DNA from: CAUZIR01 sp965250195
Lineage (GTDB): Bacteria; Chloroflexota; Dehalococcoidia; Lucifugimonadales; UBA2962
NCBI GenBank assembly: GCA_965250195.1
Contig: OZ252295.1
Span: 2,356,001 to 2,420,000, forward strand
Direction: 5' to 3'
Length of the DNA: 64,000 nucleotides
This document shows, one piece after another, positions 1-7,285 of the stretch. Position numbers and translations under genes: made by a program. The stretch's first letter is position 1. Each line of letters starts with the position of its first letter. The notes below the pieces were generated by a model. It ran no database searches and was not told the DNA's origin. It saw only the letters and a program-made list of their open reading frames with translations.

Positions 1-345
1 CTGGGTCTTAAGGCCGAGCTTATCCAGCAGGTCTTGGCCTCAGTAAGCGCCGAAGAAGTCCTCTCAGTTCTCCCCGAATCTGCCGACTCTCTCACCGCGC
101 TGGAGTCGCTTGGAGATATGGATCTGGGCACACACCTCGAGATCTGGGACCGGGCGCAGGCCGCCAAACTCAGACGCATGAATTTCCAGCTCAGCGCCGA
201 CCAGGTCAGCGTCGTTGAGGATGCCATTGAGAGTGTGCTGACTAGAACCTCAGAAGCTTCGGAGTCCTCGAACCCAAATGCCCAGGGCAACGCCCTTTAC
301 CGGCTCTGCCGCGCCTATCTCGAGTCCAAAGGAGAGCTCTCATGA
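1..345 (+). CDS. 3' part of a putative ParB-like protein (truncated by window edge)
   Basis: The reading frame is open from base 1, so the true start lies left of the window and the TTG at 34 is probably internal. About 114 C-terminal residues are visible. They contain a segment (FQLSADQVSVVEDAIE, then GNALYRLCRAYL) that resembles the region found downstream of ParB/Spo0J-type nuclease domains in phage and plasmid proteins. The ParB core itself is not visible, so the family call is an inference. The stop codon overlaps the next start (ATGA), which places it in one transcription unit with the recombinases downstream. Confidence 0.45.
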   Translation: MGLKAELIQQVLASVSAEEVLSVLPESADSLTALESLGDMDLGTHLEIWDRAQAAKLRRMNFQLSADQVSVVEDAIESVLTRTSEASESSNPNAQGNALYRLCRAYLESKGELS

Positions 346-563
346 AGAAAATCGGATGCCCGGTGTGTGGAACCGCGATAGGGGTCTCCAAGGCACAGAG
401 CCGCAAATCCAAGCGGCCCAAGACGTTCTTGATGCTCCTGTGCCCAATCAACGGTCGTCACTTCCGGGCCTTCATCAACGACCCAGAATTCATCTCCCGG
501 GTTGCTGGCACGTTGCCGTCAAGTGACCACTCCGATTCAACCGTGGGCCAGCCGGCAGCCTGA
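342..563 (+). CDS. Small Cys-containing hypothetical protein
   Basis: 73 residues starting MKKIGCPVCGTAIG. The CPVC pair near the N-terminus and a later Cys/His (LLCPINGRHFRAF) suggest a small zinc-binding fold. It overlaps the preceding gene by ATGA and ends 3 bases before the serine recombinase, so all three are probably translated together. No function is recognised; proteins of this type are common companions in integrated elements and prophages. Confidence 0.55.
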   Translation: MKKIGCPVCGTAIGVSKAQSRKSKRPKTFLMLLCPINGRHFRAFINDPEFISRVAGTLPSSDHSDSTVGQPAA

Positions 564-566
564 CCG

Positions 567-1196
567 ATGCGAGTAGGTATCTACGCCAGGGTCTCAACGT
601 CCGACAAGGAGCAGGACCCGCAGAATCAGTTGGGGCCGCTGATCGAGTTCACCGAGGGGCAGGAGTGGCAGGTCCACGGCATCTTCGTAGACTACGTCTC
701 GGCCACCGACCTGGCACGACGCGAGCAGTGGAAGCTCATACTCGACGACGCCAGCAAGCGACGTTTCGATCTGCTGCTCGTATGGAGGCTGGACCGTGCG
801 TTCCGGTCGGTCTTTGACGCGGCGACGACTCTGGAGAGGCTGCGGGGCTGGGGCGTCGGTTTCCGGTCCTACTCAGAGTCCTGGCTCGATACGACCACAC
901 CCTTCGGGGAGGCGCTCTACTACATCACCGCAGCCTACGCCCAACTCGAGCGAGGGATCCTGGCCGAGAGGGTCAAGGCGGGGATGGACAGAGCACGAAA
1001 GCAGGGCCGTCGTATCGGTCGGCCGAGGGTAACTGACCGCCCTGGCTTCGAAGATCGTTTTGGAGCGGTTTTGGAGCGCCTTGAGACGGGTGAACTGTCC
1101 CGCACCCAGGCCGCCAAAGAGTTGGGCGTCGGATACGCCACCTTCAAACGCCTGCTCGAACAGGTCCCAGAACCCGCCCTCCACGAGGCCGGATAG
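567..1196 (+). CDS. Small serine recombinase (resolvase/invertase family)
   Basis: 209 residues. The N-terminal catalytic domain has the hallmark YARVSTSDKEQDPQNQ with nucleophile Ser10 and the conserved Arg before it, followed by LLVWRLDRAFRS, the second conserved Arg cluster. The long helix AAYAQLERGILAERVKAGMDRAR is followed by GRRIGRPRV and a C-terminal helix-turn-helix (SRTQAAKELGVGYATFKRLL), the normal Hin/resolvase architecture. It would catalyse inversion, resolution or transposition within the element. It lies between two small genes and a second, large serine recombinase, an unusual pairing. Confidence 0.9.
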   Translation: MRVGIYARVSTSDKEQDPQNQLGPLIEFTEGQEWQVHGIFVDYVSATDLARREQWKLILDDASKRRFDLLLVWRLDRAFRSVFDAATTLERLRGWGVGFRSYSESWLDTTTPFGEALYYITAAYAQLERGILAERVKAGMDRARKQGRRIGRPRVTDRPGFEDRFGAVLERLETGELSRTQAAKELGVGYATFKRLLEQVPEPALHEAG

Positions 1197-1199
1197 CCC

Positions 1200-1400
1200 G
1201 TGGTAGCTGAACGAAACGGCCGTCTCGACGTGGACCCGGTGGGGTTGACGCCTATACACGCGCCTATACAGTGTCCCGCTACAGATGAAGTGGCATCCAA
1301 CAGCCCGGAGCTCGATGACATCGCCGTGCAGCGCTTTCTCGACACACTCGCCGAGGTGGCCTTGTCAGTGACCAAACGCCGGCGAGAATCAGATCAATGA
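1200..1400 (+). CDS. Small hypothetical protein preceding the large recombinase
   Basis: 66 residues from a GTG start 3 bases after the upstream stop. The C-terminal half (IAVQRFLDTLAEVALSVTKRR) is predicted helical and basic at the end. The stop overlaps the start of the large serine recombinase (ATGA), suggesting translational coupling. Small genes with a similar RFLDTLAEVAL segment occur immediately before large serine recombinases in other genomes (recollection, not searched); function unknown. Confidence 0.5.
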   Translation: MVAERNGRLDVDPVGLTPIHAPIQCPATDEVASNSPELDDIAVQRFLDTLAEVALSVTKRRRESDQ

Positions 1401-2947
1401 AGGCCGTCGCCTATATAAGGGTCAGCGATGCGTCCCAGGTGGACGGTCACTCGCTTGATGCTCAGGAGCGGCTGTTCTACGAGTTGTGCAAGTCCCGCGG
1501 ATGGGAACCGGTCGGCGTCTACCGGGAAGAGGGCCGCTCCGCCTACAACAACGACGTCTCCAAGCGGCCGGTCCTCCAGCAACTGATGGTCGATTCGGCC
1601 GATGACGACTTCGATGTGGTCGTAGTCCACACCCTGGACCGGTGGGCTCGTAACATGAAAGTCCTGATGGAGACCGTCACCCAGCTGTCCGACAACGACG
1701 TCGGGCTGGTCTCTATAGCCGAGAACCTCGATTGGTCCAACTACCAGGGCAGGATGACGGCTCAGTTGTTCGGCGTGCTGGCTGAGTTCGCTTCCGGGAT
1801 TCTGTCTACCCACACTAAAAAAGGCATCGATGAGCGGGCTCGGAAAGGTCTGCACCTGGGCAGCGTGCCGTTTGGCTACCAGCTATGTGAGCCAGTGAAG
1901 AGGGGCCGCAGAAAGCCGTGTGAGCCGAAACACCGGGGTGGAGTCCACAAGGTGCCCAGGGAGGCCAGAGCAGTGGAGCACCTCTTCCGAGAGTACGCGA
2001 CCGGAACCACCAGCATGGTGCAGCTGGCCAAGTGGATGAATCGTAATGGGTACCGCACCCGCAATCGACGCGGTGAGGCCGCCCCCAGATTGTTCACGGC
2101 CGCGTCGGTCCGCGGGATCCTCCACAACCCCTTCTACGCCGGCAAACTTAGACACCGTGACCAAGTCCACAAGGGCGCCCACAAGGGCGTCGTGTCAGAG
2201 GACGTGTTCCAGGCTGTGCAAGTCGCAGCGAGCCGAAATTCTGGCAGGAGCGAGACTCTGCAAACCCGGCCTGAGCGGGAGTACCTGCTCAAGGGTTTGA
2301 TCAGGTGCCACCAGTGCCGAATGCCCCTCTGGTCTCAGACCTACGTGAATGGCCAACGGTATTACCGCGAGCAGGCTCGTTCACGGTCGACCACGGACTG
2401 CCCGGCCGACGGCAAGGCGATCAGGTGCGAGGTTGTAGACGAGCAAGTCGAGGCGATGGTGACGTCGCTGGTATTGCCGGACGCCTGGTTGGATCGTGTG
2501 CTGGCCCAGATTCATGTGGCCGATGAGGCGAAGAGGATCACCAAGGAGCGTATGAAGACCGAGCGGGAGCTCAAGAGGGTAGGGCGGGCCTACGCTGACG
2601 GAGCCATGGCCGAGAAGGATTATCGGTGGCGCGTGAAGTTGCTCAAGGACCAGCTCGCGACGCTGGTGGCTCCGGCCGTGGACGCTGCTACCGAGGCGGG
2701 GAAGCTGCTGGAGAACCTGCCGGGCCTATGGGATCAGGCGGACCTCGGCGAGCGGAGGCTGCTGCTGACTGCGATGCTGGACGCCGTCTACGTCGACACG
2801 ATCGAGAAACAAGGGGTGGTGAGAATCGAGCCGAAGGCAATTTTCTCACCAATCTTTGAATTAGCCCGAAGTTCGACCTTCAATGCTAATGAGCCTCAGA
2901 TGCTTTCAGTCAATTCCAAGCCCATCGTCCTTCGTTCCGAAATGTGA
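1397..2947 (+). CDS. Large serine recombinase / site-specific integrase
   Basis: 516 residues, typical for large serine recombinases. The N-terminal resolvase domain carries YIRVSDASQVDGHSLDAQ (catalytic Ser10) and VVHTLDRWARN. The recombinase domain follows at about residues 160-290 (VPFGYQL, SVRGILHNPFYAG), then a zinc-ribbon region (IRCHQCRMPL with later Cys) and a helical coiled-coil stretch around residues 370-450. It is the likely integrase of the element at the left edge. The last 13 codons overlap the 3' end of the convergent gene at 2910-4301. Confidence 0.92.
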   Translation: MKAVAYIRVSDASQVDGHSLDAQERLFYELCKSRGWEPVGVYREEGRSAYNNDVSKRPVLQQLMVDSADDDFDVVVVHTLDRWARNMKVLMETVTQLSDNDVGLVSIAENLDWSNYQGRMTAQLFGVLAEFASGILSTHTKKGIDERARKGLHLGSVPFGYQLCEPVKRGRRKPCEPKHRGGVHKVPREARAVEHLFREYATGTTSMVQLAKWMNRNGYRTRNRRGEAAPRLFTAASVRGILHNPFYAGKLRHRDQVHKGAHKGVVSEDVFQAVQVAASRNSGRSETLQTRPEREYLLKGLIRCHQCRMPLWSQTYVNGQRYYREQARSRSTTDCPADGKAIRCEVVDEQVEAMVTSLVLPDAWLDRVLAQIHVADEAKRITKERMKTERELKRVGRAYADGAMAEKDYRWRVKLLKDQLATLVAPAVDAATEAGKLLENLPGLWDQADLGERRLLLTAMLDAVYVDTIEKQGVVRIEPKAIFSPIFELARSSTFNANEPQMLSVNSKPIVLRSEM

Positions 2948-4301
2948 CCATTACGGGACTCTCAGAGTAGCTCTGGACAGCATTTTTACCGGGAAGCCCG
3001 CCAAACATGGTGCCGAAGAGTAGTTCAAATGACTCAGGCATCCACAGTTCAGCGGCTGCCGTCAAGATGAGTGTCCAGCCTACCTCGAAACTCCATTCTT
3101 TTCTGTGCACCCGCATGACCGGCAAGTGCAGGGATTCCTCCTCAAATGTTTGTTTGTCGAGATCTAACACGGTAATGTTCCAGCCTCGTTTCCTGAGCCA
3201 TCGTGCCAATCCGTGGACATTGATAGTGCTCAAGACCATGTAATCGCCATACATCAAGCCAAGTCTGTGCTTATTCTCGAGGGGAAAGACGGAGTATGGG
3301 GCTACGTTTGGGCTGAATCCAATAATGGAGTGTTGATGTGACGTTGGGTCCGTGAGCAAGTCTTCAGATGAAGATTTCAGAGACTCCATTCGTTCGAAAA
3401 TCGGCTTTCTGATGCCGGCCCGGTCTGCCTCGGCCACCTCCCTGAACAACTTGCGTTGGGCGATTACCCCGAACGCCAAGTGGTCGCCGAACTTTCGGGA
3501 CGAACATAACTTCGCGTCCGATTCCGTCAACGCGCCTGCCAAGCTCGACATGTACGTTTTCAGAGGCCGATTCGCAGTTAGTTTCACGATGGATTGGCCG
3601 GCCATCGGAAGGTTTTCCTGGTCGATGCCCTCCTGAACAATTCGAAGGTATTCTGCTTGCCTACGGGTGCGGGCAGTAACTCTCGTACCTGATTTAACTT
3701 CATGAAGGGTTACTCCGCCTGTGGTCGACTCCACAGCCGTCAAGTCACCGATCCGCAGACAGTTGGTGATCGCGTTCAAGACAACTGGCGTCTCGCTAGT
3801 GGCAAGAAGTTTTCCCAACTGCCGTAGTTCCTCGACCAGACCTTTGTTCGGCTGGGGAACGCTCACGGGTGAGTGTTCCGACATCAACCTGAGCAAGGGC
3901 TGGTCGTAGTTCAGTACCCGCCAAGCCAACCCATCACCGATAGTTTTAAGGACGCTGATGAGCAGACCGCAGGCAAGTTCGCCTGAGTCGAAACCCCACT
4001 CTAAGTCCTCTCCTCGAGACAATCGGGTTTGATGGGCTTTTTGCTGTCTTAGCGTACCGACGGCCCATTGTACGAGCGATTTGTATCTTCGGAACTTTTT
4101 CCGGGCATTTTCCAGCACAAGGAGTTGGTTTAGAAGGGCATATTGGGTGCTAAGCAAATCTTGCTGGCTATTCAGGGCAAACAGACTGGCCTCAAACAGT
4201 CGCTCGATCGCCTCGCGGCTGTTGTCGATCATTTCATGGTTAAAAGCAACCGAGAATTTCCGGATGCGTTCTTCTTCGTTGATATTGACCCTAGGTATCA
4301 C
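2910..4301 (-). CDS. Uncharacterised protein with putative PD-(D/E)xK nuclease core
   Basis: 463 residues of no family I recognise. The N-terminal 160 residues are mostly helical. Around residues 180-230 lies a pattern compatible with a PD-(D/E)xK nuclease: Asp186 in LRIGDLTAVES, then Glu201-x-Lys203 in TLHEVKSG, then Gln215 in TRRQAEYLR. No membrane segments or signal peptide. It converges with the large serine recombinase, overlapping it by 38 bases, and lies between it and the tmRNA, a frequent site for accessory genes. Base composition is lower in GC than in neighbouring host genes, consistent with transfer. A defence role is possible but unproven. Confidence 0.7.
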   Translation of the reverse strand: MIPRVNINEEERIRKFSVAFNHEMIDNSREAIERLFEASLFALNSQQDLLSTQYALLNQLLVLENARKKFRRYKSLVQWAVGTLRQQKAHQTRLSRGEDLEWGFDSGELACGLLISVLKTIGDGLAWRVLNYDQPLLRLMSEHSPVSVPQPNKGLVEELRQLGKLLATSETPVVLNAITNCLRIGDLTAVESTTGGVTLHEVKSGTRVTARTRRQAEYLRIVQEGIDQENLPMAGQSIVKLTANRPLKTYMSSLAGALTESDAKLCSSRKFGDHLAFGVIAQRKLFREVAEADRAGIRKPIFERMESLKSSSEDLLTDPTSHQHSIIGFSPNVAPYSVFPLENKHRLGLMYGDYMVLSTINVHGLARWLRKRGWNITVLDLDKQTFEEESLHLPVMRVHRKEWSFEVGWTLILTAAAELWMPESFELLFGTMFGGLPGKNAVQSYSESPVMVTFRNEGRWAWN

Positions 4302-4391
4302 GTTGGAATCCTACCCCCAGCTATCACCATCAATCCGAAGGGCAATTTAGACAAGCGGAACTAGACTAAGCTTTTTGAACAAGCGAAAAAC

Positions 4392-4425
4392 AAATGCCCC
4401 CGGCCAGTCGTTGCCGGGGGCATTT
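4392..4425 (-). terminator. Intrinsic terminator of the tmRNA gene
   Basis: A perfect 12-13 bp stem (ATGCCCCCGG and its complement) with an 8-base loop, followed on the minus strand by GTTTTTCG. It begins 9 bases past the tmRNA 3' end. The A-tract on the other side would also give a T-run in the plus direction, so it may be bidirectional. Confidence 0.85.
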
Positions 4426-4433
4426 TGTATTTC

Positions 4434-4788
4434 TGGTGGAGACGGGGGAGGGTCGAACTCCCCGTCCAGAAAGCGCACTTGGCGGAATGTGCTACAGGCT
4501 TAGCCGGACTTTAAACTTCGCCGCTGTGCCTCCCTGCCGGCTGGGATAGACTCGACGGCTAGCCGATTAGTCTTTTGTCCCGGTCTATCGGCGTCCGCGG
4601 GACAGCACCTCGAAAATATCGCCCTCCCGAACCTTCGAGGAGAGGAACGGGGGACGTAGACGCCCTATTAGGCGGCTAGTGCTAGCTGTCTGTTGTCAGT
4701 TAGTTTTTTTGCCGTCTGATTAACGAGGTGGACGGCACCTCGGCCTGCGATTCCGAAGACACACTCCCTGTCGAAACCACGCGTCCCC
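4434..4788 (-). ncRNA. ssrA: tmRNA (transfer-messenger RNA)
   Basis: Read on the minus strand, the 5' end GGGGACG pairs over 7 bp (one G-U) with CGTCTCC before ACCA at the 3' end. The 3' part contains the T-arm GGTTCGAC-like segment (GGGGAGTTCGACCCTCCCC), and the 5' part the conserved GGTTTCGACAGGG. The tag reading frame is at 4668-4712 and is followed by TAA TAG. About 355 nt, normal for one-piece tmRNA. It rescues stalled ribosomes together with SmpB, which is not in this window. CCA is encoded. Confidence 0.97.
4668..4712 (-). other. tmRNA proteolysis-tag reading frame
   Basis: The resume codon GCA begins AKKLTDNRQLALAA followed by tandem stops TAA TAG. The LALAA ending is the classical degradation signal recognised by ClpXP-type proteases. 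The 14-residue length and hydrophobic C-terminus match known tags. Confidence 0.92.
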
Positions 4789-4796
4789 GTACATCC

Positions 4797-4828
4797 ATTA
4801 TACCAAAGTCCAGCCGTTCAATCTGCAA
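4797..4828 (-). promoter_or_regulatory. tmRNA promoter
   Basis: Minus strand: a perfect TATAAT at 4802-4797, ending 8 bases before the mature tmRNA 5' end. Upstream TTGCAG (4828-4823) gives a long 20-base spacer, and TTGAAC is too close, so the -35 element is uncertain while the -10 is strong. Confidence 0.7.
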
Positions 4829-4904
4829 GACGTCGGAATTTAGATGCGTCTATAGACTGGGAATTCGGGTAGACGAGCGAAGGTCGGCGAGGCTCATAAG
4901 CGCG

Positions 4905-4934
4905 TTGACCGCCGTGGAGCACGGGTGCTAATCT
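4905..4934 (+). promoter_or_regulatory. Promoter of the cupredoxin lipoprotein gene
   Basis: TTGACC (4905-4910), 18-base spacer, TAATCT (4929-4934) with an extended TGC just before the -10. Predicted start near 4941, giving a roughly 100-base leader before the TTG start at 5045. The same TGCTAATCT occurs before tRNA-His. Confidence 0.6.
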
Positions 4935-5044
4935 GCCTGTGAAAACCTTCACCAATTTGAAGATGCTCGCGCCTCTGCAGGATTACGGCAATGGCCCGGA
5001 CGCCGGTGCCCCGCACTCAGGGGTCTTACTTTAAGGAGTACAGG

Positions 5045-5506
5045 TTGATTAAACGAACCATCTCACTTGCGCTGCTGGTTGGCGTGCTGTCGCTGGCGCT
5101 CGCTGCCTGCGGAAGCAGCGAGACGTCTGCTATCCCGCAGCCGTCGTCACCATCGCCCGTACCCAGGGCACCCGCGCAAGAGCCGGCCGACGGTGAGACG
5201 GCAAACGGCGAGCAGCAGGCCACCGGCACTGAGGTGTTCGTGTCCCTCCAGGACCCGGGTGGCAGCGGTTCCTACCTGTTCGACACAGATGAATTCACGT
5301 TTGGCGTGGGCGACACGATCACGTTTGTCGTGGAAGCGGAGACCGAGTTCCATACATTCACCGTGACGGACTTGGACATCAACATCTCTGTCCCCGGCGG
5401 GGCCACGGGGGAGTCGACGGTCACGTTCGATACCGCGGGCACTTTCAATCTCATCTGCATCCCGCACCAGGCTTTGGGAATGGTGGGCACTATTACCATC
5501 TGGTAG
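5045..5506 (+). CDS. Cupredoxin-domain lipoprotein
   Basis: 153 residues using a TTG start at 5045, chosen because AAGGAG lies 6 bases upstream and it puts a lipoprotein signal peptide at the N-terminus: LIKRTISLALL..LALAAC with lipobox LAAC. A Pro/Ser/Glu-rich linker (about residues 25-60) leads to a C-terminal plastocyanin-like domain with candidate type 1 copper ligands His (EFHTF), Cys (LICIPH), His and Met (ALGM). Likely an exported, membrane-anchored electron carrier or copper-binding protein. An intrinsic terminator follows, so it is probably monocistronic. Confidence 0.88.
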   Translation: MIKRTISLALLVGVLSLALAACGSSETSAIPQPSSPSPVPRAPAQEPADGETANGEQQATGTEVFVSLQDPGGSGSYLFDTDEFTFGVGDTITFVVEAETEFHTFTVTDLDINISVPGGATGESTVTFDTAGTFNLICIPHQALGMVGTITIW

Positions 5507-5536
5507 TGCAGATCACTGCCTCACGGGAATGACAGA

Positions 5537-5563
5537 GAGCGCCCAGGCGGGCGCTCCTTTTTC
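5537..5563 (+). terminator. Intrinsic terminator after the cupredoxin gene
   Basis: 8-bp stem GAGCGCCC / GGGCGCTC with a 4-base loop followed by CTTTTTCT, 30 bases after the stop codon. Confidence 0.85.
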
Positions 5564-5611
5564 TGTATATTGTGATTGTTCGCCCTGGGAACGGCACATA
5601 TGGGGGCGGCG

Positions 5612-5641
5612 TTGACGCCCTGTCCGCCAGGTTCCTATACT
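5612..5641 (+). promoter_or_regulatory. dnaN promoter
   Basis: TTGACG (5612-5617), 18-base spacer, TATACT (5636-5641). Predicted transcription start near 5648, about 22 bases before the dnaN ATG. Confidence 0.7.
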
Positions 5642-5669
5642 ACTGTCCACCCCAGAAGAGAGTGGACTA

Positions 5670-6803
5670 ATGCGCCTATCGTGCCTCCAAGAAAACCTCA
5701 GTCGAGGGCTTTCGATCGTCGGTCGAGCCGTTGCGACGAGAACAACCCTGCCCATAACCCAAAACGTCCTGCTGTCGACCGACCAGGGCCGTCTCAAACT
5801 GTCGGCTACCAATCTTGAGGTCGCTATTAGCACCTGGATCGGCGCCCAGATTGAGGAAGAGGGCTCGATTACGATACCGGCCAGGCTGCTGACAGAGTTC
5901 GTAAACTCACTTCCGGCTGAACGCATCGATATCGACTCCATTGCCTCGCCGCTGGGACTCTCTCTGAAGTGCGCCCGATTCGAGGCGAGCATCAACGGCA
6001 CCGTGGCGGACGATTTCCCGCCGATTCCCAGCGTGGAGTCGGGCGTCGTGGGCACGATTGAGGCGGAGGCGCTCAGAGAGGCCATTTCTCACGTCGTATT
6101 CGCAGCAGCGACTGAGGAGTCCCGGCCCGTGCTTACCGGCGTAAAGGTGGAGATGAACGGGGATGACTTCACGTTCGCGGCCGCGGACGGCTTCCGTCTG
6201 GCGGTGTTCAAGGGCAAGCTGGCCCAGCCCGCCCCCGACGAGGTTGGTTTCATCATCCCGGCCAGGGCGTTGACCGAGGTGAACAGGCTGTCAGCCGGTC
6301 AGAGCGAGCTCATCGAGTTCACGATTACCCCGTCCAAGAGCCAGGCCCTGTTCAGGCTGGAGAATGTCGAACTGGTGTCTCAGCTGGTTCAGGGGACGTT
6401 CCCCAACTACTCTCAACTGATTCCGGAAGAGCACCAGACGCGCGTCGTCGTCGACCAGGCGAACTTCCTGCGGGCCACGAAAACGGCGGCCATTTTTGCC
6501 CGGGACGGCAGCGGCATCATCCGCTTGCAGGTCGGCGGAGACAACGGTGAGGCCAAGTTACAGATCTCTTCGCGGGCCGAGGAGGTGGGTGAGAACCAGG
6601 GCGAGATCGACGTCAAGGTGGATGCTGTCGAAGGAGACTCCAAGATCGCCTTCAACGCCAAGTACCTCTCAGAGGTTCTAGACGTGCTGGGGCAGGGCGA
6701 GGTTGCCCTGGAGATGACGTCCCCATCGAGCCCCGGTGTCCTGCGCCCGCAGGGGCGCGACGACTACGTCCACGTGGTCATGCCGATGTTCGTTCAATGG
6801 TGA
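5670..6803 (+). CDS. dnaN: DNA polymerase III subunit beta (sliding clamp)
   Basis: 377 residues, the usual length, covering the three repeated clamp domains. Recognisable family segments are the N-terminal SIVGRAVATRTTLPITQNVLL, VTGVK-like RPVLTGVKVEM in domain 2, ADGFRLAVF, and the C-terminal PGVLRPQ plus YVHVVMPMF. It forms the dimeric ring that tethers polymerase to DNA. GAGAG precedes the ATG. No dnaA or recF neighbours are present, so dnaN is separated from the classical origin cluster here. The small secreted-protein gene begins 8 bases downstream and may be co-transcribed. Confidence 0.97.
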   Translation: MRLSCLQENLSRGLSIVGRAVATRTTLPITQNVLLSTDQGRLKLSATNLEVAISTWIGAQIEEEGSITIPARLLTEFVNSLPAERIDIDSIASPLGLSLKCARFEASINGTVADDFPPIPSVESGVVGTIEAEALREAISHVVFAAATEESRPVLTGVKVEMNGDDFTFAAADGFRLAVFKGKLAQPAPDEVGFIIPARALTEVNRLSAGQSELIEFTITPSKSQALFRLENVELVSQLVQGTFPNYSQLIPEEHQTRVVVDQANFLRATKTAAIFARDGSGIIRLQVGGDNGEAKLQISSRAEEVGENQGEIDVKVDAVEGDSKIAFNAKYLSEVLDVLGQGEVALEMTSPSSPGVLRPQGRDDYVHVVMPMFVQW

Positions 6804-6811
6804 GGTGAGTT

Positions 6812-7123
6812 ATGAAAAAACTGTTTTTCGCGTTGGTTGCAGCCAGTGTTGTTATGGCCCTGACTCTGTCGACGGCCTTCGCCGGACCGTGCTCGACAAA
6901 GATCTGCACCGGGGGACCACCGCCGTTCCCGCCCGGACATGACGAGGGCACCCCTGCGCCGGTTCGCATTTCTCCGACAAACTCGATTGTGATCGACGTT
7001 ACCGGGGCGGGCATCACCGTAAAAAACACGGCGTTCAACGGGATTCTCATCGACATTACCGGCGCGGGAATCGTGATCGACGTCACCGGCGCTGGATTGG
7101 CCAACCGGCCCAACGTCCCCTGA
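6812..7123 (+). CDS. Small secreted protein with short beta-type repeats
   Basis: 103 residues with a clear Sec signal peptide (MKKLFFALVAASVVMALTLSTAFA, cleavage probably after AFA). The mature part has two Cys (PCSTKIC), a Pro-rich stretch, then three near copies of the unit I-x-ID(V/I)TGAG(I/L). The repeats resemble a small beta-helix or beta-sandwich edge. No family is recognised. It lies 8 bases after dnaN with GGTGAGG upstream. Confidence 0.75.
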   Translation: MKKLFFALVAASVVMALTLSTAFAGPCSTKICTGGPPPFPPGHDEGTPAPVRISPTNSIVIDVTGAGITVKNTAFNGILIDITGAGIVIDVTGAGLANRPNVP

Positions 7124-7285
7124 ACGCGAACTTTCGGTAGCTGGGGATTGCCCCCGGAAGTCCTCGTACACCGTCCCCGGCCTAACCCTCATCTGATGGG
7201 TGGACTTGACCGGCAGAGGTGGTGCGGTGTTCGACAAGGTGAAAGATCTGGGCGGTATCGTCCAGTTCCACGGACTCTGGTGCGC

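Larger units (their letters stand above)
1..2947. mobile_element. Right-hand end of an integrated element with two serine recombinases
   Basis: Five same-strand genes with overlaps or gaps of at most 3 bases: ParB-like fragment, small Cys protein, small serine recombinase, short coupling ORF, large serine recombinase. This is the usual layout at the integrase end of a prophage or integrative element. The boundary is inferred: no attachment-site repeat can be tested because the other end is outside the window, and the element may extend to the tmRNA and include the minus-strand gene at 2910-4301. Confidence 0.5.

Noticed and set aside
4728..4931. Plus-strand reading frame across the tmRNA promoter
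   Set aside because: It is antisense to the tmRNA 5' end and its promoter, without a ribosome-binding site.
7124..7285. Short reading frames between the secreted repeat protein and the gamma-glutamyltransferase
   Set aside because: A GTG-started 29-codon frame ending at 7289 exists but has no ribosome-binding site or family pattern; the gap is a convergent intergenic region.
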